From positions 1 through 46,548 of the IMG/VR virus record IMGVR_UViG_3300031951_000297: a stretch of DNA of 46,548 nt, one strand, 5' to 3'. The position numbers and the translations under genes are program-made. The notes under the pieces are model-generated. The model saw nothing but the letters and a program-made list of their open reading frames with translations, did not search any database and was not told where the DNA came from. Each line of letters begins with the position of its first letter. The stretch's first letter is position 1. Positions 1 to 7,680 of the stretch are shown here, piece by piece. The stretch comes from a virus.

Positions 1-1
1 G

Positions 2-3000
2 GATTTTAAGTGGGAATATTTCGCCGTCCACATCACAGACTACAACAAAGAAGAAAATACAATCTTCTATGATAATAAAATTCACCATCTAAATGAACAC
101 TTAGAAGTTGTAGGTGAAGTTAATAATGGTAGTGAATGTGTTCTAAGACGCTATCTATCTGATATAAAAGATAGACGTAAACTTTGCTTTAACAAAATGA
201 AGCAATACAACGTCGAAATATCAGAGCAAATAACCCATATAGATGAATCCAATAAAGTCGAAAGGCTCGAGGAGGGCTTCAAATATTTGGTTCATATAAA
301 TCCCCCACAAGAAGAAACCAAATACGATAACCCCTTAATATGTTACAATAAGAAAGGCGAAATCAAAAAAATCAATGGTAGTTTCAATAACCTAATTGAT
401 TTCTTCTTTGAGGGTGGTTTAGATATATGGAAAAGATCAGGTATTTTCCTTGACCCATCTAAATTAAAGAGCTTTTGGTCCGATTCAACTGATTACCAAA
501 AGCTGCTATTCTTTTTTGGCTTCCCAGCTAAAAACTTATTATTTTCATTCCTAGATAAAAACGATGAAAATAATGAATACTTAGATCAGGATATACTAAA
601 AAATAGTAGCGAAATTGATTATGAAGAAATCATCCATTTAACATTTGTAATATTCAATGAGAATGTTAGACAATCAAAATTATTTGAATTCTACGAAAAG
701 AAAATCAAGAATAATGATATAGAGTTTCTTCAAAACCATAGTGATAAATTTGTTAAACATCTTAAACTAAAAATAGATGAAAATAAATTAGACTTCTTAG
801 TGCAAGAAGAATTCTCTTTTGATTCTAAAAAAGGTTTTGCTAATCTTAATACTCTATTCATAGATAACGGAATTGATTTATTTGTAGGTGAAGATAAGGT
901 TTTCTATAAACTATCCGCTATTGAACAATATATGATTCAAAGTGGCAAAAGATTATTTAAGGGCTTTGAAGAATATCCTGAACTGAAAAGTTTAACAATG
1001 GATATTGAAACTAAAGGTCTACCTGAATTCTCATACAGGAAAGATGCAGCCTTGCATCCTACAATGGGTATGATCTTTAAAATAGGTATGTATTGCAACA
1101 ATGGATATGAGAAAGTACTAAACGCAACGAATCAGGAAGAAGAATTAGAAATAATAGAGGAATTCTTTAGGATAACAATGGAGTTAAATCCAGACTTATT
1201 CTTGACATATAACGGCGAAGGCTTTGACTTTCCATTTATAGTTAAAAGATACGAAATATTAAAGAAATTATCAGATGAATATGAAACTTTTAATGCTATT
1301 AGGGATTTAATAAAAGATTATTATAAAAACCCTGAAGAAATTTATATTTCAAAAAATAATCTCTTTAACAGAAGAGAAGGTAATCTTAAAGTAGGTGGTA
1401 ATAGTGAAACTTACACACAGACAAGCATATTAGGTATTAATATGTGTGATACAATGTTTGCTGTAAAAAGAGCTTCCGCTATCAATAAATCTATCCCGAA
1501 CTTTAAATTGAAAGATAACATTAAGTTTGCTAAATTAGCTAAACCTAATCGTGTTTATGTTGAAGGAAATAAAATTGGCGATATTGAAAATTCTACTGCT
1601 CCATTCTATCTGAATGTTGAAAACGGTGATTGGTTTAAATACCAAAAGGAAATTGCTTTTGAAAAAGGTATATATTCTTTTGATAAAGTAAAAAGGAAAT
1701 CATTACAAACACAAGTATACGACAATGAGAACACATTATATCTTTGGGATGAAGAATATGATAAGATGTTTATGGATTCTTGTGTGAACACCTTAAAATT
1801 CACACCTGATGATGTAGAAGGCTTCTTTAAAACTGTATATGAGAAGTTTAAGAATTACGATAGACTGTGCTTTAGAATTGATGAATTTGTAGGTAAATGG
1901 TTAGAAAAGGAAGATAAAGTTAAATATGATTTTTTATATAATGAATTAAAAAAATTAAGAACTAATTTAACTAATATCTCACTGTTCTATCCTGATAAAG
2001 ATCTATCAAAATATATTAAAACTACTGGTGAAGATATTATCAGAAGATATTTGATAGATGATTTATGGGAAACGAATAAGTTAGATGAATTTTACAGTCA
2101 AGCTACTTTTTTGATTTCTAAGTGGTTGCCTACTTCATATCAAAGGGCTGCAACTATGGGTGGTGCTTCTGTATGGAAATTGCTTTTATCCGCATATTCT
2201 TACCAATATGGTTTAGGTATACCTAATTACGATGAACCAAAAGAATTTACTGGAGGACTTGTAGCAATGATTTCAGCGGGATATCACGGTAAGTCTTTTA
2301 AAGCCGACTTTTCTTCCCTTTATCCAGCTGAATTTTACGTGCATGTTAATTCGCCTAAAATTGACTTGTACGGGGTTTATAAGCTCTTTATGTATTACGG
2401 CTGGTCTACTAGGATAAAGTACAAGCAGCTGATGAATGAGCATAAAGAGAAGGGAGAATTGAGCCTAAGTAAGAAGTTTGAAGTACGTCAGTTACCTATC
2501 AAAATTCTTATCAACAGTTTTTATGGTATGATGGGTGCAGCTGGTGTAACACCATTTGCTGATTTGGTTGTAGCGCAAGGTATTACTTGTAATGGAAGAC
2601 AACATTTGAGGCATCTTATTAAATGGTTTGCTGAAAAGGGATATGTTGCTACTATTGCTCACACTGACGGTGTTTTCTTTTCAATTAACGATGTTGATTT
2701 GGAATACAAGTACACTGGTAGAGGTATAAATTGGTTGGTAACTAAAGGAAAAGAATATGTAGGCATTGCGGCACACGTTGCTGAATATAATGATTCTTTC
2801 ATGAAGGGTATTATGGGTTTAGATATTGATGAAATTGTTGAATCAGTTATTAACTTTTCAAAAGGTAATTACATTTACTTAAAAGAAGTTAAAGACAAGA
2901 AGACTGGTGAGGTGACAAATAAAATTGAAGTTATTGGAGGAGCTATCATTAAGAAGACTCAATCTGAATATATCACTGAATTTGTAGATAAAGAGGTTAT

Positions 3001-3880
3001 TAAGTTAATGCAAAACAAACCCTTGGAATTTATAAATGCTTATTGGGATTATATTAAGAAGATTGAAGAACAAAAAATTAATGTGAAGCTTATTGCATCT
3101 AAGGCTAAAATTAAAAAGACAAAAGCAGAATACTTGCAACATATTAAGGGGACTAATAAAAATGGTGCTCCACTGAATAGGCAAGTGCATATGGAATTAT
3201 TGATTAATAACGATTTGGATATAGAACTTGGTGATGTAGTATATTATGTTAATAGCGGTAAATCCAAGGACGATAAAGACAGTTTGAGTCCTGCTACTAC
3301 ATTTGCTACTTGTGAATTAGGTGAATTGGATTTGAAGCAAATTAACAATGTGATTAAAACAAGGAATCCTGAATACATTAAAACATTTCTATTAGGTATT
3401 CATAATAGAGGTTTATTAACTGTTAATCAGAAGGTGTTGGACGGCGATATTTATGCAATTTTGGATGATATTGATAAGTGGAAAAATATCAAAACCAAAA
3501 TTAGGAACTTGAAAAAAGGTGTGTTCGTGGATTTTATTAAGGTTGAATATGTGATTAACTGTTCTATTATTGATAGTTTCTCTGATTCACAAACAGTCAA
3601 CTATAACACTGATCTTTATATCAATAAGTTCAATTCGGCTGTACACCCACTTTTCGTATGTTTTAAACCAGAGATTAGAGAAAAGCTTATGATTAACTCA
3701 TACGAAGATAGGCCCTTTATTTTAGAGCAAGATTTGACTTTGATTAATAGCATACCATTCGAGAACCAAGCTAAAAATCAAGCTACTTATGAAGAAGTAA
3801 TGGTTGTTACACCTGAAGAAATGGAGTATTGGAATTTAGTAGAAACTAATCCCGAAGACTTTGTTATAGAGCGTAAATAA
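2..3880 (+). CDS. 43: Family B DNA polymerase, T4 gp43-like, 5' end outside window
   Basis: Replicative DNA polymerase with 3'-5' proofreading. The frame is open from base 2 with no stop before the first internal ATG (197), so the true start lies left of the window; at least 1292 residues are visible against about 900 in T4. Numbering from ATG 197: exonuclease motif I MDIETKG near 268, exonuclease motif II YNGEGFDFPF near 338, polymerase motif A DFSSLYP near 703, motif B KILINSFYG near 768, motif C AHTDG near 820. Motif C has His where most members have the first Asp of DTDS; the second, metal-binding Asp is kept. Motifs A and B are only about 65 residues apart, closer than in T4. About 265 residues before the exonuclease domain are not recognised. 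The gene ends in a bidirectional terminator. Confidence 0.93.
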   Translation, partial: DFKWEYFAVHITDYNKEENTIFYDNKIHHLNEHLEVVGEVNNGSECVLRRYLSDIKDRRKLCFNKMKQYNVEISEQITHIDESNKVERLEEGFKYLVHINPPQEETKYDNPLICYNKKGEIKKINGSFNNLIDFFFEGGLDIWKRSGIFLDPSKLKSFWSDSTDYQKLLFFFGFPAKNLLFSFLDKNDENNEYLDQDILKNSSEIDYEEIIHLTFVIFNENVRQSKLFEFYEKKIKNNDIEFLQNHSDKFVKHLKLKIDENKLDFLVQEEFSFDSKKGFANLNTLFIDNGIDLFVGEDKVFYKLSAIEQYMIQSGKRLFKGFEEYPELKSLTMDIETKGLPEFSYRKDAALHPTMGMIFKIGMYCNNGYEKVLNATNQEEELEIIEEFFRITMELNPDLFLTYNGEGFDFPFIVKRYEILKKLSDEYETFNAIRDLIKDYYKNPEEIYISKNNLFNRREGNLKVGGNSETYTQTSILGINMCDTMFAVKRASAINKSIPNFKLKDNIKFAKLAKPNRVYVEGNKIGDIENSTAPFYLNVENGDWFKYQKEIAFEKGIYSFDKVKRKSLQTQVYDNENTLYLWDEEYDKMFMDSCVNTLKFTPDDVEGFFKTVYEKFKNYDRLCFRIDEFVGKWLEKEDKVKYDFLYNELKKLRTNLTNISLFYPDKDLSKYIKTTGEDIIRRYLIDDLWETNKLDEFYSQATFLISKWLPTSYQRAATMGGASVWKLLLSAYSYQYGLGIPNYDEPKEFTGGLVAMISAGYHGKSFKADFSSLYPAEFYVHVNSPKIDLYGVYKLFMYYGWSTRIKYKQLMNEHKEKGELSLSKKFEVRQLPIKILINSFYGMMGAAGVTPFADLVVAQGITCNGRQHLRHLIKWFAEKGYVATIAHTDGVFFSINDVDLEYKYTGRGINWLVTKGKEYVGIAAHVAEYNDSFMKGIMGLDIDEIVESVINFSKGNYIYLKEVKDKKTGEVTNKIEVIGGAIIKKTQSEYITEFVDKEVIKLMQNKPLEFINAYWDYIKKIEEQKINVKLIASKAKIKKTKAEYLQHIKGTNKNGAPLNRQVHMELLINNDLDIELGDVVYYVNSGKSKDDKDSLSPATTFATCELGELDLKQINNVIKTRNPEYIKTFLLGIHNRGLLTVNQKVLDGDIYAILDDIDKWKNIKTKIRNLKKGVFVDFIKVEYVINCSIIDSFSDSQTVNYNTDLYINKFNSAVHPLFVCFKPEIREKLMINSYEDRPFILEQDLTLINSIPFENQAKNQATYEEVMVVTPEEMEYWNLVETNPEDFVIERK
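22..31 (-). repeat. Dispersed motif KTGGACGGCG, site 1
   Basis: Antisense inside the polymerase gene; encodes A-V-H. Confidence 0.85.
3437..3446 (+). repeat. Dispersed motif KTGGACGGCG, site 2
   Basis: Sense in the polymerase gene; encodes L-D-G-D. Confidence 0.85.
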
Positions 3881-3882
3881 TG

Positions 3883-3917
3883 AAAAAGCGGTTGATTCAT
3901 TTCAACCGCTTTTTTTT
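3883..3917. terminator. Bidirectional rho-independent terminator
   Basis: Stem AGCGGTTGA (3887-3895) pairs with TCAACCGCT (3902-3910) around a 6-nt loop. A-run before and T-run after, so it can work on both strands. It separates the convergent polymerase gene and the metalloprotease gene, whose stop codon lies in the T-run. Confidence 0.9.
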
Positions 3918-4293
3918 ATTCCTCGTATATTTTTCTATTTATATATCCGTATTTCTTTACAAGTTCGCCTGCCTTAGCATTTGCTTCATTTTCTATATCT
4001 CCACCTACATCTTTAATTTCGCCGTCCAACTCCCTATCCTCATACTGCTTATAGTGAACTAACTCATGTGCTAAACTTCTCATTATATCAGCTAATAATC
4101 TATTCTTACCATAAACCATTATAATAGGCTTAAATCCAGAATTCTTATCAAAGCTAAAATTAGCAAATGTTTTTAACCCATCCTTGTTATTCTTAATAAC
4201 AATACTAGGATATTTTTTTAAGGATAATTCCTTATAGCAAAATTCGCAAAAATTAATTAACGTCTGCTTTCTATGTTTTCCTAAAAAACTCAT
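3916..4293 (-). CDS. Small zinc metalloprotease-like protein (HExxH)
   Basis: A 125-residue protein with HELVH at residues 76-80, the zinc-binding and catalytic motif of gluzincin-type peptidases. A downstream helix with Glu near 102-105 (DIENEANAKA) is a candidate third ligand. Small proteins of this kind (SprT-like or minigluzincin) are common in large phages, where the substrate is generally unknown. No signal peptide or membrane segment is visible, so it is probably cytoplasmic. The gene converges on the polymerase gene and is divergent from the phosphatase gene. It carries one copy of the dispersed KTGGACGGCG motif, encoding L-D-G-E. Family assignment is from the motif only. Confidence 0.75.
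   Translation of the reverse strand: MSFLGKHRKQTLINFCEFCYKELSLKKYPSIVIKNNKDGLKTFANFSFDKNSGFKPIIMVYGKNRLLADIMRSLAHELVHYKQYEDRELDGEIKDVGGDIENEANAKAGELVKKYGYINRKIYEE
4020..4029 (-). repeat. Dispersed motif KTGGACGGCG, site 3
   Basis: Sense in the metalloprotease gene; encodes L-D-G-E. Confidence 0.85.
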
Positions 4294-4304
4294 AACTATA
4301 AATA

Positions 4305-4312
4305 TATTTATA
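4305..4312 (+). promoter_or_regulatory. Late-promoter-like TATTTATA element
   Basis: TATTTATA ends 18 nt before the TTG start of the phosphatase gene. Together with 4297-4304 it forms a perfect 16-bp palindrome, TATAAATATATTTATA, in the divergent gap. Confidence 0.45.
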
Positions 4313-4330
4313 TTATAAATTTTTAATCAA

Positions 4331-5026
4331 TTGTTGCAAAAGACTTATGTATTGGGAGATTTGCATAATAACTATAAAGGTCTTATGCAACTGTTTGAGA
4401 AAGTGAATTTTAATCCTAAGAACGATGCTCTATATTTTATAGGGGATATATTTGAAGGTACAGCTAAAGATAGCTACGAATGCTTAAAGGAATTATCAAA
4501 AATAAATCATCTCTATCCATGTATGGGAAACCATGATTTATGGGTAAAACAATGGATTATAACTGGTAAAATTAATAAGTCTTGGCTTAAATCTGGTGGA
4601 TCTATAACAATAGAGAACTTAACTAAACACGAAGATTATTTAATACTCCTAAGTGATTACTTTAAAAAAGTAAAGTACTGGTATAACTACAATCAATACT
4701 TCTTATGCCACGCAGGCTTTGATACCCGTAAATCAGTAACCTCCCAAAAAGAAATTAATTTTACTATTAATAGATCCCTTTGGCAAAAAGCTTTGGTTGC
4801 AGATAGTCAAAATAAAAAATTGAAATATAATTTTAACAATATGAATTTCACATTTGAAAAAGTAATTATAGGGCATACGCCTACAACATCCCATAAACCA
4901 GAGATATTATCAAATGTTATTAACATTGATACAGGTTCGGGAAATGTAGGAAGATTGACCTTGATGGATTTAAACAACCAAGAATATTATCAAAGTGATT
5001 TATTAAAAAAACTTTATAAGCTTTAG
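4331..5026 (+). CDS. Metallophosphoesterase (PP-type serine/threonine phosphatase-like), TTG start
   Basis: A 231-residue calcineurin-like phosphoesterase similar in plan to lambda-type protein phosphatases. Metal-binding motifs appear in order: GDLHNN (residues 9-14, usually GDxHG), GDIFEG near 38, GNHD near 66, CHAGF near 125 and GHTP near 177. The GDLH motif lies so close to the N terminus that the start must be TTG at 4331 or 4334: the next upstream in-frame codon of note is a TAA at 4316, and the first ATG (4385) would delete the motif. It probably dephosphorylates host or phage proteins or nucleotides; the substrate cannot be read from sequence. The stop overlaps the end of a small gene on the opposite strand. 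Confidence 0.85.
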   Translation: MLQKTYVLGDLHNNYKGLMQLFEKVNFNPKNDALYFIGDIFEGTAKDSYECLKELSKINHLYPCMGNHDLWVKQWIITGKINKSWLKSGGSITIENLTKHEDYLILLSDYFKKVKYWYNYNQYFLCHAGFDTRKSVTSQKEINFTINRSLWQKALVADSQNKKLKYNFNNMNFTFEKVIIGHTPTTSHKPEILSNVINIDTGSGNVGRLTLMDLNNQEYYQSDLLKKLYKL

Positions 5027-5199
5027 TCTTTTAATTCAAATGTTTCTGGATCACGCCCTTGCTTATTTGCAGTAGCATAGTAAACTGCTTTAGCTCTTTT
5101 CTTACCGTATTTCTCAATCATTTTATTCATTACTGATTTATCGTATTCAGACATAATATCTTCAAACTCCTTCAAATTCATTTTTAAAATTTTTGCCAT
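5023..5199 (-). CDS. Small basic protein, unknown function
   Basis: A 58-residue reading frame running from ATG at 5199 to TAA at 5023-5025. It fills the gap between the phosphatase and M15 peptidase genes and overlaps the phosphatase stop codon by 4 nt. The protein is helical and rich in Lys and Glu, with a core GKKRAKAVYYATANKQG. Short proteins with a similar Lys-rich, YATANK-like core occur in other large phages as unnamed products (recalled resemblance, not checked). No membrane segment or catalytic motif is visible. Coding is supported by the tight fit between neighbours and normal amino acid composition. Confidence 0.65.
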   Translation of the reverse strand: MAKILKMNLKEFEDIMSEYDKSVMNKMIEKYGKKRAKAVYYATANKQGRDPETFELKD

Positions 5200-5209
5200 A
5201 ATTTTCTTA

Positions 5210-5217
5210 TATTTCTA
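5210..5217 (+). promoter_or_regulatory. Late-promoter-like element TATTTCTA
   Basis: One mismatch to TATTTATA, ending 16 nt before the ATG of the M15 peptidase gene, the same spacing as at the structural genes. Confidence 0.35.
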
Positions 5218-5233
5218 AATAAATATCATTTAT

Positions 5234-5749
5234 ATGAGAAAACCTACACCAGAATACTTAGAAAGAAGTATTAAATTTGTGGATAATGAAGTGCAATTAT
5301 CGAAATATCTGAAAGTAAAAGACTTTATTAAATCCGAAACAGCAACAGCACGTAAAATAGATAATAGGCTTCCTGAAAGCCTACTTGAAAACGCTAAGAA
5401 AATAGCGGCAATGTATGATGCAATCTATGACAGGTTTAACGGTAATATCAGTTTAAATTCTGGCTATAGATCCCCAAGACTAAACACTGCTGTTCGTGGA
5501 TCATCAACTTCCCAACATGTATTCGCATTAGCTATTGATGTTAGAGGTAAAAATGGCGTTAAAAATGCAGATATATTGAATTGGGTTAGGAGCAATATGA
5601 AATATCAACAGCTAATATGGGAATACGGTACAAGTAAAGAACCTAAATGGGTTCATATAGGACATGGTACCAAAATGCAATTTTTGAGAATTGGAGTAGC
5701 TACAACAAGAGGCTTGGGGTTGCATTTATCCGATGCTGGAGATATTTAA
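5234..5749 (+). CDS. Peptidase M15-family endolysin-like protein
   Basis: A 171-residue zinc peptidase of the M15 (VanY/D-Ala-D-Ala peptidase, M15_3) type, which cuts peptide cross-links in peptidoglycan. The zinc site is visible as SQHVFALAID (His95, Asp102) and WVHIGH (His141), with Glu130 of LIWEYG as the likely catalytic base. The substrate-binding SGYRSPRLN stretch lies at 76-84. The length is typical of a stand-alone catalytic domain. No signal peptide is visible, so export would need a holin or similar. It is a candidate lysis enzyme, although it could also be virion-associated because its convergent neighbour is a baseplate wedge gene. The stop overlaps that gene by 4 nt. Confidence 0.88.
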   Translation: MRKPTPEYLERSIKFVDNEVQLSKYLKVKDFIKSETATARKIDNRLPESLLENAKKIAAMYDAIYDRFNGNISLNSGYRSPRLNTAVRGSSTSQHVFALAIDVRGKNGVKNADILNWVRSNMKYQQLIWEYGTSKEPKWVHIGHGTKMQFLRIGVATTRGLGLHLSDAGDI

Positions 5750-6123
5750 AGCTTAAGATTCAAAATATCTTTAACTAAAAAAGCGCCATTGTTATAACTA
5801 TATAAAACATCTAATGATACAGTGTGATCCTGATATTCAACATTAACCGAGTCTATGTTAATACCTTGCATATTGGATTGCACTGTACCTATTATTTCTG
5901 ATTTTATCATATCAATTGTTTGAGTATCGGCTGGTTCAAACAAATATTCTACGAGGTTACATCCGAAATCAGGTTTGTATAATCTGTTACCTTTTTTTGT
6001 TAATAAAAGATGTATTAAGTTTGATTTAACTTGTTCCTTTGTTGACTTTGTCAAGTCAAAATAGAAGCCATTATTGCTATTTTTAAAAGGGAATCTGATT
6101 CCCAAGAATTTAGTTATACTCAT
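5746..6123 (-). CDS. 25: Baseplate wedge protein, T4 gp25-like (GPW family)
   Basis: Matches the gp25/W family by its central pattern (NLIHLLLTKKGNRLYKPDFG near 46-65) and by LFEP and the final SLDVLYSY strand. The family forms the wedge component that nucleates sheath assembly around the baseplate. The frame is open to an ATG at 6165, but the internal ATG at 6123 (MSITKFLG) is preferred: it gives the usual family length of about 125 residues. It also leaves TATAAAAATCAAAA directly upstream, the same string found before the sheath gene. The gene is isolated from the main tail cluster, as is common in T4-like phages. Confidence 0.85.
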   Translation of the reverse strand: MSITKFLGIRFPFKNSNNGFYFDLTKSTKEQVKSNLIHLLLTKKGNRLYKPDFGCNLVEYLFEPADTQTIDMIKSEIIGTVQSNMQGINIDSVNVEYQDHTVSLDVLYSYNNGAFLVKDILNLKL

Positions 6124-6133
6124 TTTTATTTTT

Positions 6134-6152
6134 TTTTGATTTTTATAATATA
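6134..6152 (-). promoter_or_regulatory. Candidate late promoter before gp25-like gene
   Basis: On the minus strand TATATTATAAAAATC, sharing TATAAAAATCAAAA with the region just before the sheath gene start. It supports the start at 6123 rather than 6165. Confidence 0.4.
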
Positions 6153-6179
6153 TATATAAGTCCAACGTCTGATTTATAT

Positions 6180-6797
6180 ATGGCTAATTATGTTATTGAT
6201 AATCTTATGATTATATTCTCCGCGCTTTTTTCTGGCGGCGCAGGTGTTAAAATAGTGGAATATTACTTAAAAACATTAAATAAAGCAAAAGCAGAAGACT
6301 TTTTTAATGATACAAAAGAAGTAATAGATATTATAACACAACTATCAGAAAACCCCATTATAGATAATGTTTTAATATTTAGAGGCGGCAATGGTGGTTC
6401 TGTACCCAGAGTTGGAAAAGATTATTATCTTAAATGTATATTTGAAGCACATAAAGAAGAGCCTGAAATATCTTCTTTAAAGCTCTATGAAAATATAATC
6501 CCAGATTCTAATTATATCACTATTCTTTTAACTTTGATGCAAAATAAAATGATGAATTTCAATATATCAACTATGGAAGATGGTTTATTGAAAAAAATAT
6601 ATTTAGCCGAAGGATTAAAATATTCCAAAATATTCACTTTACATCAAACAAAAGAATTTATTTTCTATATACAAATATCAACCACACAAAAAAACAATCT
6701 TGAAGATGATGTTATATTAAGATTAGAAATGGAATCTAAAATCTTTAAATTAAGACAAATCTTCAAGAAACACTATGAAGACGGTTTTTTTAATTAA
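6180..6797 (+). CDS. Unknown protein with N-terminal hydrophobic segment
   Basis: A 205-residue protein that I do not recognise. The first 30 residues contain a hydrophobic stretch (LMIIFSALFSGGAGVKIV) that could be a membrane anchor. A central charged, mixed alpha/beta region follows, then a C-terminal amphipathic helix rich in Lys and Glu (residues 165-200). With a membrane anchor and a cytoplasmic or periplasmic domain it could act at the cell envelope, but nothing in the sequence fixes a role. It starts 15 bases from the divergent open frame of the gp25-like gene and converges on the Nudix gene with an 8-bp overlap. Confidence 0.75.
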   Translation: MANYVIDNLMIIFSALFSGGAGVKIVEYYLKTLNKAKAEDFFNDTKEVIDIITQLSENPIIDNVLIFRGGNGGSVPRVGKDYYLKCIFEAHKEEPEISSLKLYENIIPDSNYITILLTLMQNKMMNFNISTMEDGLLKKIYLAEGLKYSKIFTLHQTKEFIFYIQISTTQKNNLEDDVILRLEMESKIFKLRQIFKKHYEDGFFN

Positions 6798-7251
6798 AAA
6801 GACCTTTAATCTGTTCTTTTGCTTTCTTTCTTAATAGATCCAAACCCCAATGTAATTTTGATGAAGGGAATTTAAAAAACTCTTCAACGGTCATCCATTT
6901 ATAATCTGAAACTTCTATCTCATAATCTACCGTTTGAACATTAACAAGTGGGATAAATTCTTCATAGACAATTCCTATAAAATTGTAGTAATCCATTTCA
7001 CCTGTTGTATTAACAAATGAAGGGATTATTTTTATTGGTACAATCTTACCTGTTTCTTCGTAGAATTCTCTTATAGCAGTTTCATAAGGTGTTTCATAGT
7101 TATTAGCCTTACCTCCAAAGTCGCACCATTTATTAGGCTCCTTCTCTAATTTAGGTCCTCTTTTACCCAAAAGAATTCTACCTGTGCTCAAACACACAGG
7201 TAGAACTCCAGCAGCATATTTTTTATTTTCGATTTTTATTTTTTCAATCAT
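6790..7251 (-). CDS. Nudix hydrolase
   Basis: A 153-residue pyrophosphohydrolase. The Nudix box G-x5-E-x7-REUxEExGU is complete at residues 47-70 (Gly47, Glu53, Arg61-Glu62, Glu65-Glu66, Gly68), so metal binding and activity are expected. The family cleaves nucleoside diphosphates linked to another group; phage members act on modified dNTPs, NAD-type compounds or RNA caps. The substrate cannot be assigned here. Its start codon lies inside the end of the next upstream gene (7244-7618), which suggests co-translation. It is placed downstream of the ribonucleotide reductase genes, which fits a role in nucleotide housekeeping. Confidence 0.9.
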   Translation of the reverse strand: MIEKIKIENKKYAAGVLPVCLSTGRILLGKRGPKLEKEPNKWCDFGGKANNYETPYETAIREFYEETGKIVPIKIIPSFVNTTGEMDYYNFIGIVYEEFIPLVNVQTVDYEIEVSDYKWMTVEEFFKFPSSKLHWGLDLLRKKAKEQIKGLFN

Positions 7252-7618
7252 ATAACATTGGTTCTAAAATTCTAGTGTTTTTCATTTTTAACAAAAAAGA
7301 ACATTTTTCATATTCTTCTCTTGTTTCAAAATATTTTATCAGTCTTTCAATTAATATAGGTTCTACATTTTCATCTATATTTAATCTGTGATAAGTAACA
7401 TAATAAAATAGTTCGATGTTATCAGGAATAGGTAAGCTACCATTTAGATTGAAGTAATCTATGGCTTCAATGTCTTGAATGCTATTAAAGCCTTCCTGTT
7501 GTAAATTGGTGTAAATAGAAAAAGCAGCCTCGTCCGCATCATCGACGCTAGCTGCTTTTATTGATCCACCGTAAAAACTGCCCTCCTTTGTCTTAATTGA
7601 CAATACATAGTTGCTCAT
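7244..7618 (-). CDS. Unknown 124-residue protein
   Basis: Not recognised. The protein starts with a short beta-rich domain (residues 1-60, VLSIKTKEGSFYGGS) and ends with a charged helical region. No cysteines in pairs, no membrane segment and no catalytic motif are seen. The reading frame overlaps the Nudix gene by 8 bases, so the two are probably translated from one message. It has its own late-promoter-like element 17 nt upstream and is separated by 62 bases from the downstream half of nrdA. Confidence 0.75.
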   Translation of the reverse strand: MSNYVLSIKTKEGSFYGGSIKAASVDDADEAAFSIYTNLQQEGFNSIQDIEAIDYFNLNGSLPIPDNIELFYYVTYHRLNIDENVEPILIERLIKYFETREEYEKCSFLLKMKNTRILEPMLYD

Positions 7619-7635
7619 ATGTACTTCCCATTTTA

Positions 7636-7649
7636 TATAAATATAAATA
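7636..7649 (-). promoter_or_regulatory. Late-promoter-like element, two overlapping TATTTATA copies
   Basis: On the minus strand TATTTATA occurs at 7642-7649 and 7636-7643. The nearer copy ends 17 nt before the ATG at 7618, the same spacing as at the sheath gene. Confidence 0.45.
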
Positions 7650-7680
7650 TTAAGTTAGGAAAACAGCATTACTATTTTTT

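Noticed and set aside
3880-4062. Hydrophobic plus-strand frame after the polymerase gene
   Set aside because: It begins in the terminator stem and is antisense to the metalloprotease gene; the apparent membrane segments are a by-product of AT-rich sequence.
6124-6165. Longer N terminus for the gp25-like protein (start at 6165)
   Set aside because: The added 14 residues are encoded by the AT-rich promoter-like stretch and are not typical of the family.
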